The notes below the pieces were generated by a model that was given only the letters and a program-made list of their open reading frames with translations, was not told where the DNA came from and did not search any database. DNA of 64,000 nucleotides. It comes from Triops longicaudatus (taxonomy: Eukaryota; Arthropoda; Branchiopoda; Notostraca; Triopsidae). Numbering within the stretch: position 1 is the first letter of the stretch; each line of letters opens with the position of its first letter. The position numbers and the translations under genes are program-made. Location of the stretch: assembly GCA_022885665.1 (NCBI GenBank), contig JAGQDJ010000112.1:294163-358162 (forward strand). Reading direction: 5' to 3'. Positions 37,276 to 48,496 of this stretch are shown in pieces.

Positions 37276-40200
37276 TCCTGCTGATCTGGACGCCGAATCC
37301 GCCACTTTATCAGACGATATTTCTATAGCACACTTACCGAAGTCAGAGTCCTTAACATCTCAAACAGAATCTCGTGAAGGCAACGGTCTTATTCCACCCG
37401 CATCTTTACAGGAAACGCTGGATAAGATCCCTAACCAGGTAATAAGAATGTTGATCACTTGACACTGACGTAGGAGTACCCCAGGACACAAATACACAAC
37501 AGGGCAGGGACTCGGTAGTCTTGTTTGGACGTTTCTGACTTCTAGCTACCTATGGTGGATTCTTTTCATACCGGTTCAGGTGTAAACACGTTGAAGTTGT
37601 CGCATTCCTCTTTGAAAAGCCTTTCATTTTTACAATTTAAGTGACGGGAATCTGATAAAAAAAAAAAATAATGAAAAGTGACACTGCGTACTTTGTCATT
37701 GTGGTAATGTGGTTGTGAGGTAAATAGTGAGAATAAGTTCGAAAAATATTACATTCCTCTATTTTTCATGAGTTTAGAGGACACAAGCGTTGATATGCTG
37801 CAGGCCGTCTGAGTTAATCAGTCGTATCAGTATTGAACATTTACATTTTTTACGAAAGATAATTTGTGATTTTTTTTCTGTGTCGTCACGATTACAGTAC
37901 TTATCTCCGTTCTTTGTGGATGGACAAGTTCTGATAACTCAGGTCGAACAGCGAATGACCACATTTCTTCGCATTCTGTTTCGACATCCTGAATACGTAC
38001 ATCATCTAAAAGACAAGGAACGGTGGTTGCAAGGAAGCCATCGAGACAATTTAGCGGGGGGGGAGTAGACAACAGACTACAAAATTGTAGATTTTAGGAA
38101 TGTAATGATAACCGCGCGAAATTGTGTTGACGATTACATGACTCAGTCTTTTGCATTGCGTTCCCAGGCTCCGCTCAGCGTCACGGACCTTTCCGATTCG
38201 GAATTCAAAGAATTATTGGACGATTGTCTCAGCTTTCGTGGAGTGTCAGGTTCAGGCTCCCAGCCTTTCCAAGTAAGGCTTTCTCACCGTTTTTTCTTTG
38301 CGTTACTCGTCTTGTTCAATTTACACAAATATTTGTATTACTTTGTGTCATTCTTTTGTTTTATAGTTCTTGTTCAGTAGCATTACGCTTTTAATGCATT
38401 AATAAGCGTTTTAACGTATATATTACCTTTTTGGCTTGTTAGGAACTCCTCCAAGAAGTTGGCCCTCCAGATCCAGAACCCCCGGTTTCTCCTGCGTTTC
38501 CATTTCAGCTAAGCAAAACCCAGAAGCGGCTGAACCGAGTCCGCAAAGAACCTTCTGGTCCTTGGCTGGCTTTCGTGAAGGAAAACTCGCAGAAAAACCG
38601 ATCAATTGCCAAGACCTCTGGCATATCCTCATCTGCGGCCGCCCACGCTAAGCAAGGCGGCTCATTGCAGAATTTAAGCTCTTCAGAAGTGTCAGTGGGT
38701 CGAAGAAGAAGGCGGCGAGAAGGCTCAGGTGGGGGCGGGGTTGGGAACGTCAAGGAAGGCTCCCGTAAACGGGAAGGCGGTTCTTTGCCTTGTGATGGTG
38801 AACGGGAGCGTTTAGTGGAAGAGATCGAACCAAATTTAAAACTGGATCTGTTGGACAGCAAAGTAACCGCCAAACCGCCCAGAAAGGGTGCCCCTCCTCC
38901 TTCCTCTACTCCTTTCACCACAGCTTTCGCTTCTTCCACTTCTTCCAAGGAAAATCCACCCAATTACCCGGAAATTGAACTACAAGTTTTGAATTCAAGT
39001 GCAAGCTCTGGTAGGGGAAGATCAAGTGGTTGCGGTGCGGACGGTTGGTGTGGCAACAGTTATGGTACAATTGAATCACCGCCGTCCTCATCGTCTTGTG
39101 GGCTAGATGGAGAGACCGCACAGTGCGTCGAAGAACATGCTCGAGTCCAACAATTGTACCAGGATTACACGATTGTCCAAATTGACCGCGATGGCGAGCT
39201 GAGTGAGTGCAATGTAATAAGAGGCCTATCACGAGAAGACTCCGAAGATCGCCACACAGAAGAAATGGACGTGGATTGCAGTGACCCAGAAGGCAAGGAC
39301 GAGACGACAGCTTTACTGGGAGGAGCTTCCAAAGCCAGAGTGTACCAAAATTTTACCTCCCAGCGGAAGGATGACGTCGACAGCGGAGTTTACTTCGGCT
39401 CTCTAAATGTGCGTGTTTCACTTCTCCGTTTTCTAACCAATTCCTGTGAAGTGCTGCATTTTTTTTATTTATCTTAACTTTCAAATTGAAATTGTTTGTT
39501 TATTTATTTAGTATTTTTAGTATGCGTTTAAACCGCGAAGAACTACTGTAGTTCAAACTAGGAATTGTTTAATTTTTTCGTCAGAGGCAGTTGAACTGTG
39601 TATTAGCGAAATATTGAGTCAGCTTCAAAAGCAAATGGAATTAATTATACTGTTTTTAGCCCCGGAGGGAATCTTACACCGTAAGCAATGGGACGAGCTT
39701 GGAAGAAGGCGGGGCTGGCAAACGACCCCGTGGTCGTCAAGGACGTTATGTAAGTAAAAATATAATTTCGCTGTCTTGTCTATTCATTTGTTTACATCGT
39801 GACAATTTTCGCATTGGTATGCTTTACTTCGGGATCATACCAGTATTAGGGGCGCCATCGTATACGTTGAAGAGTAATGTGTTTACCAAACACTAATTTT
39901 GCCAGTTGTCACGTAAACGTTAAGAATGTGTTCTTACTCAAAAGATCTTTAATGCAGATTCATGAAAGAACTCCGTATTTGCCATAACTTTCCACGTATT
40001 TTGACGCTTATGCAATTTTTATTTACAGAGTTCGCTGGATGAAAATGGCAATCCTGCATCGTTCTATGAGACCCCTGTTGGCGTAAGCGTCCCTAATTCG
40101 CTGAATATATCCACAGGATTGGCCAGAAACAGTTTAGTGTCTTCCAACAAAGTTAGTAGCGTATATTCTACCGCCACGTCTCCAAATTTTACATCCAACA

Positions 40201-43200
40201 GCACCGGACAATCCACATACGAAAAGAAGAAGCAGAAACGTGAGAAAGCAAAACCTAAGGTACTTTCTTTTTTTTTTAAGTATTCCGGTTGTCTTATTAT
40301 ATCCTTTCCGTACAGTTTTTTGCGAATTTTTTAAGTTATATCTGTACTGGATTTCAGTCTACTATTGCTTGTTGTTGATAACGTAACGTATTTAATCCTG
40401 TATGTATTTTCAGGGTGAAAACATGTTATCAGAAACCGTCCCAGGGTATCGTGGGAATCAAGAAGTAGAAGACCTCCTTGAGTTCATCGAGTCGTCTGAT
40501 CAATCGAAAAAGCATTCAATGTCTGAAAACAGAAAAAGTCTGAAGAAAGAGGCGCTCTCCAAAGTCACGACGAACGCCAGGTCGAAAGGTCAGAAGCGCT
40601 TAGAGAACGGAATAAATCATAACGGAGGTCATCGCGAAGGGCGAGGTAGCGAGAAGAATGTCGATCGCATCGAAGACTCCAAAGAACAACGCAAGAACAA
40701 AGCCCATTCACAAGATGGACGTCAAGGCCGAGCCAGCACCTCGGAGTGTTCCACCGCTCCCCGAATGAATAACAAAGTACCGCAACGGTCTTCAAGCTTA
40801 GAAAACGTCTCGCTCCGTCCGTCTTGTTCATCCCAGTCTTCAGAGTCCCTCAACGGGACGTCACCAGATCTCATGCTTACCAGTCCGCCCAACAAACCTC
40901 CTACGTCGACCTCTTCTTCCTACACCTCGTCGTCTTCGGCAACCGGAACCAACTCAGAACGTCTGTCTCAGCAAAGTCACAGTTTGACCACAGACATCTT
41001 GACCGGACGACAGGCTCCTCCCCCTGCCAGCCCCAAACACGACAAGTCGTTCGAGGAACCGGACTTCCAAACCGTCACAAAACGCCAGCGGCGAAAGAAG
41101 AACCAGAAAGCCTCAGCAGGGATCTGGTCCTCGGGCAGAGCTGGTGCTGTTCTTTCCAAAGAGCAACAACAAAGCTTAGCAGAAGCAACACTAGCGCCAT
41201 CGCAGACTTTTAACCGCTTCACGTCCCCACGTTCCAAAGTCCGTAACCTTTCACGCTACTCAGCTTCATCCGTCCCGTCTTCGGATCGTTCCGATGATGA
41301 CTCTGATGCTGATGACACCCAGAGTGTTCATTCCCTACCGGCCTGCCCCTCCGGACCCACAGCCGCTCCCCAGTCTTATGCTGATATCGCCCGAGTAGCC
41401 AAGAACGTCGTCGCCTCTCCCGCTCCTCAGGTCGTTCTGACCTACAGTGCCGTGACACCGTCTCACAAGGGAGGTGGCGGTGCAGCAGGAGGGACGGGTG
41501 CCAACGGCAGTAATGGCGGTAAAGGTAAAGACACCGACGAGAAAACTACGCCATCATCGCCGTCGATCAACATCGAAGAGAGTTCGAAGGTAGATTTCCC
41601 GCCGTTAAGGCTACCCCAGTCAAGTTCGACTAATGTCAACAGTCATAAACAACCCAGTCCATCTCCTTCTGCCCCGCCTACTGCATTAACAGTCGTGGTC
41701 GCGTCGCCCACTGTTTCCCCGCCCAGAGATTGCGACAAAGACAAAGATGAGAAGAAAGGCCAAATGTTGGACACCGACTATCCATCATTAGAAGATACGG
41801 TAGGCAGGTCAAGAGACCGTACAAGTGGTGTACCACTTGGCTCTACCTCTGTAACCCAAACCCCACCTATAGGCGACTGGAGCCGACCGCTTCCGCTCCC
41901 CAGGAGAGTGGAACCCGAGCTACTGACGTCTCAACCACCACAGCAGCAGCAACCAGCACTTCCGTTTTTCAATGCAGCACCCTCTTCGCAAAATGTAACG
42001 CTTCCTCCTCCTCGCCTAGGAGCAGCAGCAGCTTTGTCGCCGAGACTACCTCCTCCCTTGTCCCCACAGGGCATCTTATTGAGCCCCGGTGCTGTGCCAC
42101 CTAACGTGCTTTTGCGACCGAACGTTATGTTGCCCACGACTGTGCCCTATATGGTAGCGCCTCCTCACGTGGTTATGCCCATGCCGCTTCTCATACCGCC
42201 TAATGTTCCGCCACCGCCGCATTCAGCGCCACCGTCTTTTCTTGGACCTTCCCTGGTAATGGAAACTCAACCTCCGCCTATGCATCCACACACCGTGCCT
42301 TTAGGTAAATAATCTCATTTTTCGAATGTTTGTCTTCTTACTTGTTTTTTGTGGCTGTCCTTTTACCATCGTTTTTTGCCTTTTCTGGTATTAAGTTGCA
42401 ATTTGTATTATTAACTTCAGTATTTGTACAGTCTTCCTAGTTACTCACGTTTGCCGTGTAGCAATTACAGGGTATTTTCAGTTTTACTCAGCGACACTCG
42501 GAAGACAATTCCGGGAAATCTGTACAGTAGGCGGTTAATGTATAAGAACTATATGCTCGCACATGAATTCAGAAAAAGGATAAGTGTCCTTCAGGAAAAG
42601 TAGTCCGTAGCCAGTCTTCCAGATCGCTATACAGCGAACATCATTTGCCTTAATTTGTTGTGCACGTGATAAGCCGTGTCTTTAAAAAATGGGCTAATAG
42701 AATAAAGATAAACTAGCACCCTTGCGTGCCGTAATATTATAATTATAGAATTGTTCCAATAACAGTGACCAGAAATCCATAGCAAATTGTTACAACTTTT
42801 AATTTTGTAAGTGGGGCTTTTAAAAATCTAAGCATTTAATTTAAACTGTCACTTTGTACTCCGATTACTGGGACTTAGCTTGAAGTAGTCGCGTAATAAT
42901 GAATAAATTATTCACTGCGTAAGTCATATGTAGCGATATGTTTAAAACAGGGCCATGTCTTGAAGGCTTTCCCGCTAGATATACAACAGTGGTCCAAAAT
43001 TTTCCTGTTTTTTCTGTAATCTGTTCGTTGAGAACGGAAATGTATTGCGCACAACCTTTTGCAGTTGTCTGAGTTTTATTGTAAACTAATTTTAGATAGG
43101 CTAATTGTAAGAAGTATTTATTTATTTGAATTTATTTTTATCAATTACTTCATTAGAGCAGCGTTCAGACCAGTACCAAGTTTCCATTTAAAATAAGAAA

Positions 43201-43952
43201 CATGCTTTGTAAAGAAGGAAGGTGAGGTTTAATTATGTAATTAAAACGGTATTTGTTCGTAGGAGTAGTGATGAATCTTGTGGTGCCAAGCTCCGTTTCT
43301 ATCATTCCGCCAGCACGCAAGACATCATTAACGACAACAGCTCCTACCAGTAAGCGGGGTGTGGTATCCTCGTTATCTCAGCTAGGGCGCGCCTCGTCGC
43401 TGCCTCCGCCTTTGCCGAGCCCGAACATGCCCCCGGTTGTGATGGTAGCTGAGAGCAGTAGCCCAGATGAACTTGAAGACTTGGGACTTAGTTTTGGCTT
43501 TGAAGTGAATGAGCAGCTCCTGGCGGGCAGTGCTACAGTAACTGATGTTAGTGGCTCCCGGGAGCGTGATGAAGAGACTCATACGAGCCAAGAAGAGGAG
43601 CTGTTGGTTACCGAGACGTCGTCTGGAGATAAAAGTGAAGACTCGTTTGAAAGTGGCGGAGAAGTGAAAAAAAATGTGCGAGAAGTCAGTAGCAGGACAG
43701 TGATTGCCGCGGGACAGAATTTTGCTGCTTTGTACCGCGAAGTACCCGAACCGGAACATGTCTTTCAGCGTAATAGAGAAATTATTGCCTTCGTTAGCCA
43801 AAGTAAGTCGGAAACTTGCTTTTTTATACATTGAGTTTTTTCCCTCATTTAATCGCTTTGTTCTTTTTAACTCGTTAGTGTGGAACGGTGTGGCTCGGCA
43901 GTTGAAAGAGGACTCAGGAAGTTCGGGAGTGAAGTTGTATACTTCGGAATGA
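37265..43952 (+). CDS. Large disordered protein of unknown function, nine exons
   Basis: Exons: 37265-37438, 37898 to an unresolved donor near 37996-38065, 38168-38272, 38443-39408, 39660-39749, 40029-40259, 40414-42304, 43263-43802, 43879-43952. All other junctions are GT-AG and in phase, giving about 1,400 residues. Ordered-looking parts are a short N-terminal segment (exons 2-3, with a TFLRILFRHPEY helix and DSEFKELLDDCLSF) and the C-terminal tail, where NREIIAFVSQ joins MWNGVARQLKE and ends KLYTSE. Between them are Ser/Pro/Gly-rich stretches, an acidic-basic segment with VEDLLEFIES, a basic cluster FQTVTKRQRRKK, a YADIAR motif, FPPLR and YPSLED motifs, and a long proline-rich tail in exon 7. 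The paired YADIA and F/YPxL motifs and basic clusters hint at a nuclear or RNA-associated adaptor, but I cannot name the family. Exon 4-9 coding is secure; exons 1-3 are less so. Confidence 0.75.
42305..43262 (+). other. Intron 7 of the unnamed gene
   Basis: A 958-bp AT-rich intron, the longest in this gene, between a GTAAAT donor and a TTCGTAG acceptor. The join restores a Gly codon (phase 1). No gene or structured RNA was seen inside. Confidence 0.75.
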
Positions 43953-45565
43953 ATTCGGTGAGCGGGTCTAATGTTGCAATGGTTGATGGGCGCAAATCTT
44001 GTGTGAGATAAACTTACCTTGGACAAGCAGTTGTGTTTGCTGTCCTACCGCCTTTGTTCTTACTCAGAAGTAAGATGCTGAAGATGCGTTTGATGGTATG
44101 CCGTGCGGCTTAGCGAGAACAGCAACAATAGAAGAAATTAATGGGTTGTTATTCTTGGGAGTTTTTCAAAAGCAGGGTGAAAGAATGATATAATTGTTAG
44201 AGTAAAAAAGCCGTGATAAACTGTGTTCACTTGGATACGTGTTAATGTTTATTAGAATGTTTGGAGTTCCGTACGTTCAAAATTTGTTTTGATGGGTGGA
44301 AGCGCGTTGTATGAGAAGGAAGAGAAGGGACTGTGAGTACAGACAATTTTTGTGTTTGGGAGGAAAACCTTCCAGGATAATTTGGAACTTTGAAGTAAAA
44401 AGAGATTCCAAGCCAAGAAGACTTGTCTAGTCGTGCGCAGGGCAGTCAGCGTAAAAAAGGATGCCGTCATATAAACTATTCAACTTTGGAAGTGGTAGGA
44501 AAATGCAAGTGGGCTGGTTGTAGTGTGTACGGAAGTTGGAGAGAGAAAAAAATGTGTTTATTTCTGCGTTTCATTTGTCTTGATCAACTTTCCTTTTGTT
44601 CAGTTTGTGTCATGCTGTTAGTCCTTGGTTCATTTGGTTTTGTCCATAATATTTGTTTTTTTTTTTTTCCGAATTTCGAGAGACAGTTCCACCGGTGTGT
44701 GTTTGAGGGAGTGTTAGTCCTACGAAAATAGAAGAATATTTGTTTTGTTTTTGCAAATTTGATACGTTTGGTCTTGCTTATATTAAATGAAAGGAAAAAG
44801 AAACAATGTTGTACCTTTCCCCACCCCTGCAGCACTCCTCTCCCGCGCTCCTTTTACATTTGAATGTAAGAAACAAAAAACTGTTCCCCATTTTTTCTGC
44901 CTCCTACTTTGCTTATTGAGAAAGGGTATGAATTTTTTTCCCATTTTCAGTATGAGAGAGGCTAAAATAAAAGGAGAAATAAGACAATTACTGAATTTTA
45001 TATAATATAACATGTTGACCAGAAGAATGTTCTATTTGTTGGTATCCTGTGGGGAACGGAGAATTCGCCTGACCTTCCAGACTACAGAAGTCGCCGTAAG
45101 TTAAACTGAACTAGGTTTGCAACCAGTGACCAACCGAGAATTCCTTTCGAATTCTTGCAGCCTTGCCAATGATGTGTAAAGAAAATTTGGTTGTGCATAC
45201 GACTGAGTTTAAAAGGAGCATTCATACAGGTGTTAGAAAAAAAAGGACTTTCCCTGACATTTCTTTTACGCAAGATGAAACTTTTACACCTCGTGAGCTT
45301 TTCGAAAAATAAAGGAAAATCACACCAAAAAAAAGTTCCGACTATCTGGTCGCAGTTTGAGATTACGAGTTCCCGTCTCTAGCTAACATGTCATGCATTT
45401 GAGGATTCACGGGACTAAATATTTTCTGAATCGAACTTGCGGGCAACAGTTGCGAGCAAGAATAAAGAATCAAGTTAATATTTGCTAAAACCGGAAGCAA
45501 GTCATACAGGTCAAGCCTGAGCAGTTGGAAAAAAAGGAATTCGCGCAAATTTTGTCGCACTAGGC
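43953..45565. other. Downstream region of the unnamed gene
   Basis: 3' flank with no recognisable gene. Plus-strand AATAAA motifs occur near 44965, 45305 and 45460; none is close to the stop, so the 3' end is undetermined. Several A- and T-rich runs. Confidence 0.5.
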
Positions 45566-45907
45566 CAGGGGTCAGCAACCTTCAATCCGCGGGTTGGTTT
45601 AAGCCTACCTTGTCAAGCTGCTTCGAAAGTCCGTTTTACCCGGCTAGTGGTAATAGAGTGAAACGGGCAAAACTTGCACAGATATAAAATAAAAGTAAAT
45701 TAAACTTCCACTTGTTTATACTTTACGTATAATTTTCAAAAATTATAAATTTATTTTCCCTTATTATTAGTTAAGTAATTTTATTTAAGATTTAATGGTT
45801 AATGCAAGGTTAAGCTTTAAACTTGAATTTATATAGACGAGTCTCTTCCGACACTTCCCCGTTTGCTTTGATTGCAACTAGCGAAAGGGAAACGGTCGCT
45901 GACCTGA
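45566..45907. mobile_element. Probable non-autonomous hAT-type element (decayed)
   Basis: CAGGGGTCAGCAACC at 45566-45580 matches the usual form of many animal hAT terminal repeats. A diverged inverted copy, GGTCGCTGACCTGA, lies at 45894-45907. The 342-bp interval is AT-rich, has no transposase ORF, and I see no clean 8-bp target duplication. Either the element is old or one end is a chance match. It sits just upstream of the selenoprotein H 5' exon and may supply promoter sequence. Confidence 0.45.
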
Positions 45908-46016
45908 TCGTTCGCGTTTCTGTTCTCAACAAAACAGCTCGTTCTCCGCGCCAAGACGCGGTACCACGTTTGGTGTGTCTTTGAAGTACTACGCTTGCAG
46001 AGTTAGCGCATCCAAA

Positions 46017-46094
46017 GTAAGTTCAACTCTCACTATTAAAACTAAGTAGTAATTGTATTATTGGCTCATAATCTCTGTATCGCAATATGTTTAG
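46017..46094 (+). other. Probable 5' UTR intron of selenoprotein H
   Basis: A GTAAGT donor at 46017 and a TTTAG acceptor ending at 46094 delimit a 78-bp intron that places the start codon two bases into the next exon. This is typical of compact animal genes. The upstream leader exon would end at 46016; its start is not visible. Confidence 0.6.
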
Positions 46095-46096
46095 CA

Positions 46097-47605
46097 ATGC
46101 CTCCGAAACGGAAAGCAGCGCAAGCCAAAACCAAGTCAGAGAACACCGCAGATAGCAATGGTAACCACGATGTTGAGAAAGACGTTCAGAAGCTAGCCAC
46201 CGAAGCCAGCGCAGATATTTCTCCACCTAAGAAGGCTAAGGTTGAGAAGGGAGGTTCAGAAGATGATTCCACGAAACCAGCTGCTTCGAAAGCTAAGAAA
46301 GGTCGTCAAACCAAGTCCAAAGCTAGCGAAGAGCCTGTTGCTGACGAACTAAAGTTGCTTACGCCTGCAACTGCGGTATCAACCGAAGCAGGTGAAGCTA
46401 AAGCTACTCCTAACCTTTCACCTATTCCTGAAGAAGCGAATGGAGACGGAGCTGTAATGGAAAGCGATAAAGCCACACAAGAAGGAGCGGTTGGCAAACA
46501 AGACGAAGCAGTAAAAGAGAAACCTAAAGCCAAAAAAACTGAAATTGAGGCGGAGAAATGTAACCAAAACGTGTCAAATAAAGATGATAAGAAAGTAGAA
46601 GATAAATCACAGCCCAAAGAGAATGAAGAACAGAAGGAGCCCAAGCCGGCTACTAAAGGTCGTGGCCGTGCGAAGAAAGCTGAAACTGATGTAATTGCGG
46701 ATGTAAAGGACACTGAAGAACCTCCGAAAGCTGAAGAAATTAAAAAACCCTGTTGCTCCTGAACAAATATGTGAAACGGAAACTGCCCTGACAAAGAAAC
46801 GTGGACCTGCCCGTGCCAAAAAAGCGGATGTTCAGCCTATAGAGAATACTCGCAGCCTCCGCAGTCGTAACAAGAGCGATGCAATGATAAAAAATCAAGA
46901 AGCCGACCTGGAAATTCCTGCTAAAAAACGCGAGGATCAGCGAAAAAGGATAAACCAGCCGTGAAGGAAGCTGAAAACGAGCCTGCCAAACTTGCTAAAC
47001 GGGAAAAGAAAGAAACTTCTGTTGAAGCCGCGGAAGAGAAAGCTGAAAATGAAGGAGAAAATACTGGCGTAGCACGCCGTAAGAAAACCGTATCCAAGCT
47101 CGCCGTGGAGCATTGGTAGGTTACTTTCTTTCAAAGCTTAAAGAATGACAACCTGATATTTTTATTTTGCTTCTTTTTTTAGCAAAAAGTGAAATGTGTT
47201 CAAGCGCCGTGCGATGGATATCTTCGAAGATTTGAAAGCCAAAGTTCCCGGTCTTACCTTATCCTTGAATGAAAATATCCCAAATCCTCGCACTGGCGCC
47301 TTTGAACTCACTATCGTAGATGAAGACGGACTTGGTAACGCTCAGTTTTTACTTGCTCAATTTTTCTGCCACATTGGAACCTTTTGCTTAGGATCATGTC
47401 TTCTATAATGTTGTAGTTTTAATATAACCGTATTACTTCCAATATCTAGTATTGTTTTCTTGTTTGTCTCCCTTTATGTTTTATAGAAACTTTGATTTGG
47501 TCCGGAGTGAAGAAGGGTCCACCGCGTAAATTGAAATTCCCCACCTTTGAAGATTTGTTACCTGAATTGGCGAAACTAGGGCTCGAGAGTATTGAGCACA
47601 AGTAA
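46097..47605 (+). CDS. SELENOH: Selenoprotein H with in-frame UGA (Sec) and long N-terminal extension
   Basis: Exons 46097-47115, 47183-47334, 47487-47605; about 429 residues. The C-terminal 100 residues are the selenoprotein H/BthD thioredoxin-like domain: EHC-KKU-NVFKRRA joined across intron 1, then FELTIVDEDG and the signature WSGVKKGPPRKLKFP. The UGA at 47190-47192 is in the Sec position of a CxxU redox motif (Cys 340, Sec 343), and a SECIS-like element follows at 47725-47810. The N-terminal ~335 residues are Lys/Glu/Ala-rich with repeated basic blocks (GRGRAKK, RGPARAKK), far longer than the ~120-residue vertebrate protein and suited to DNA or nucleolar association. The reading frame needs a one-base deletion in the A run at 46742-46747 and a one-base insertion in the A run at 46943-46947. 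The two cancel and protein character is continuous across them, so sequencing or assembly error is likeliest. Family role: nuclear redox and stress protection. Confidence 0.92.
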
Positions 47606-47724
47606 TTCAGAATTTGAACTTGGGCTGGCGACCTTTCGATGCTGCTTGTTGTTGGTTACCCTAGCATTCGCCATCTTGGTACGGTGATATTTTATAAAGC
47701 TTGATGCAAAAATACTATGCAGAC

Positions 47725-47810
47725 CTGGTGGAGTTCACTATGATGGGTAAAACGTAAAACTTTGTGGTTTAACCCGGAAGCAAAACTCGAATTCAGCTTT
47801 GGTTTACCAG
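47725..47810 (+). promoter_or_regulatory. SECIS element of selenoprotein H mRNA
   Basis: Located 120 bp after the stop. The 5' core ATGA is at 47740-47743 and the apical AAAA at 47756-47759, 12 nt later, as eukaryotic SECIS require. GGGTAAAAC pairs with GTTTAACCC (eight of nine) below the apical loop. The partner GA of the non-Watson-Crick quartet is at 47777-47778 within GGAA. The lower helix is GAGTT (47731-47735) with AACTC (47784-47788), extended by CTGGT (47725-47729) with ACCAG (47806-47810). SECIS recruits SBP2 and the Sec-specific elongation factor so that the UGA is read as Sec. Confidence 0.85.
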
Positions 47811-48496
47811 CTATTTTTGCAAAAATTGAGAAACAATAACCCAGTTCCAAGCGAGTTTTCTTTACTTTGCACAAGCGTGGTCTATTTAATATATTTTTTT
47901 ATTGAATGCGAAAATTCCTTGTCCTTCGAGTATTTTTCTGCTTATCTGTTCAGTGAAAATAAGAGATGATTTCCAGAGATCATGGTGTTCGTTCAGTTCC
48001 TAATAATTCAATATCCAGCATTATCACGTCTAGGTACCTTGAAATTACAACTTCTAATGGGAACAGGGTGTGAGTAGCTCAATAATATTTATGAGTGCTG
48101 TACCTCGCGTTCAGTATTTTAACTCAGTCTGTGGTACTCGAGCACAATCTGATGGTATAGAACAATGTTTCGGGGTTTTGCACACCGACGAAAACAAGGA
48201 AACAACAAAAACCTCGATTATTCTTTGCAAACGAAGTATGACTTTATTAATATTCGAGTTGCGTTGAAATCGTATTTATGATTTTCGTAGACACAACTTG
48301 CAAGTTAAAAATGGAGATAATAAGAGCTTATAATTTATAAAGGAAACAAATGTCCCGCGTTTTGGAGCAGCGCTTAAGGGTCACAACGGCTATTTCTCGT
48401 ACTGTTTTATGGCGGGGTGGGGACGGTACCCGACCGACTGGTGTAGTCGTTACTTAAAGGTCTGTGGATGTTCTAGTCAAAATAAAAAAAAAAAAA
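47811..48496. other. Spacer between selenoprotein H and nucleoredoxin
   Basis: It presumably contains the 3' end of selenoprotein H and the nucleoredoxin promoter. No further gene is recognised. The 65-codon ORF at 48070-48267 has no family character. An A run directly precedes the nucleoredoxin start codon. Confidence 0.55.

Noticed and set aside
38505..38963. 152-codon minus-strand ORF
   Set aside because: Antisense shadow of exon 4 of the unnamed gene, whose plus-strand frame is longer and phase-consistent with neighbouring exons.
43382..44026. 214-codon minus-strand ORF
   Set aside because: Antisense to exons 8 and 9 of the unnamed gene; no family character.
47190..47192. UGA as a nonsense mutation making selenoprotein H a pseudogene
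   Set aside because: It lies exactly at the Sec position, coding continues to the family signature, and a SECIS-like element follows.
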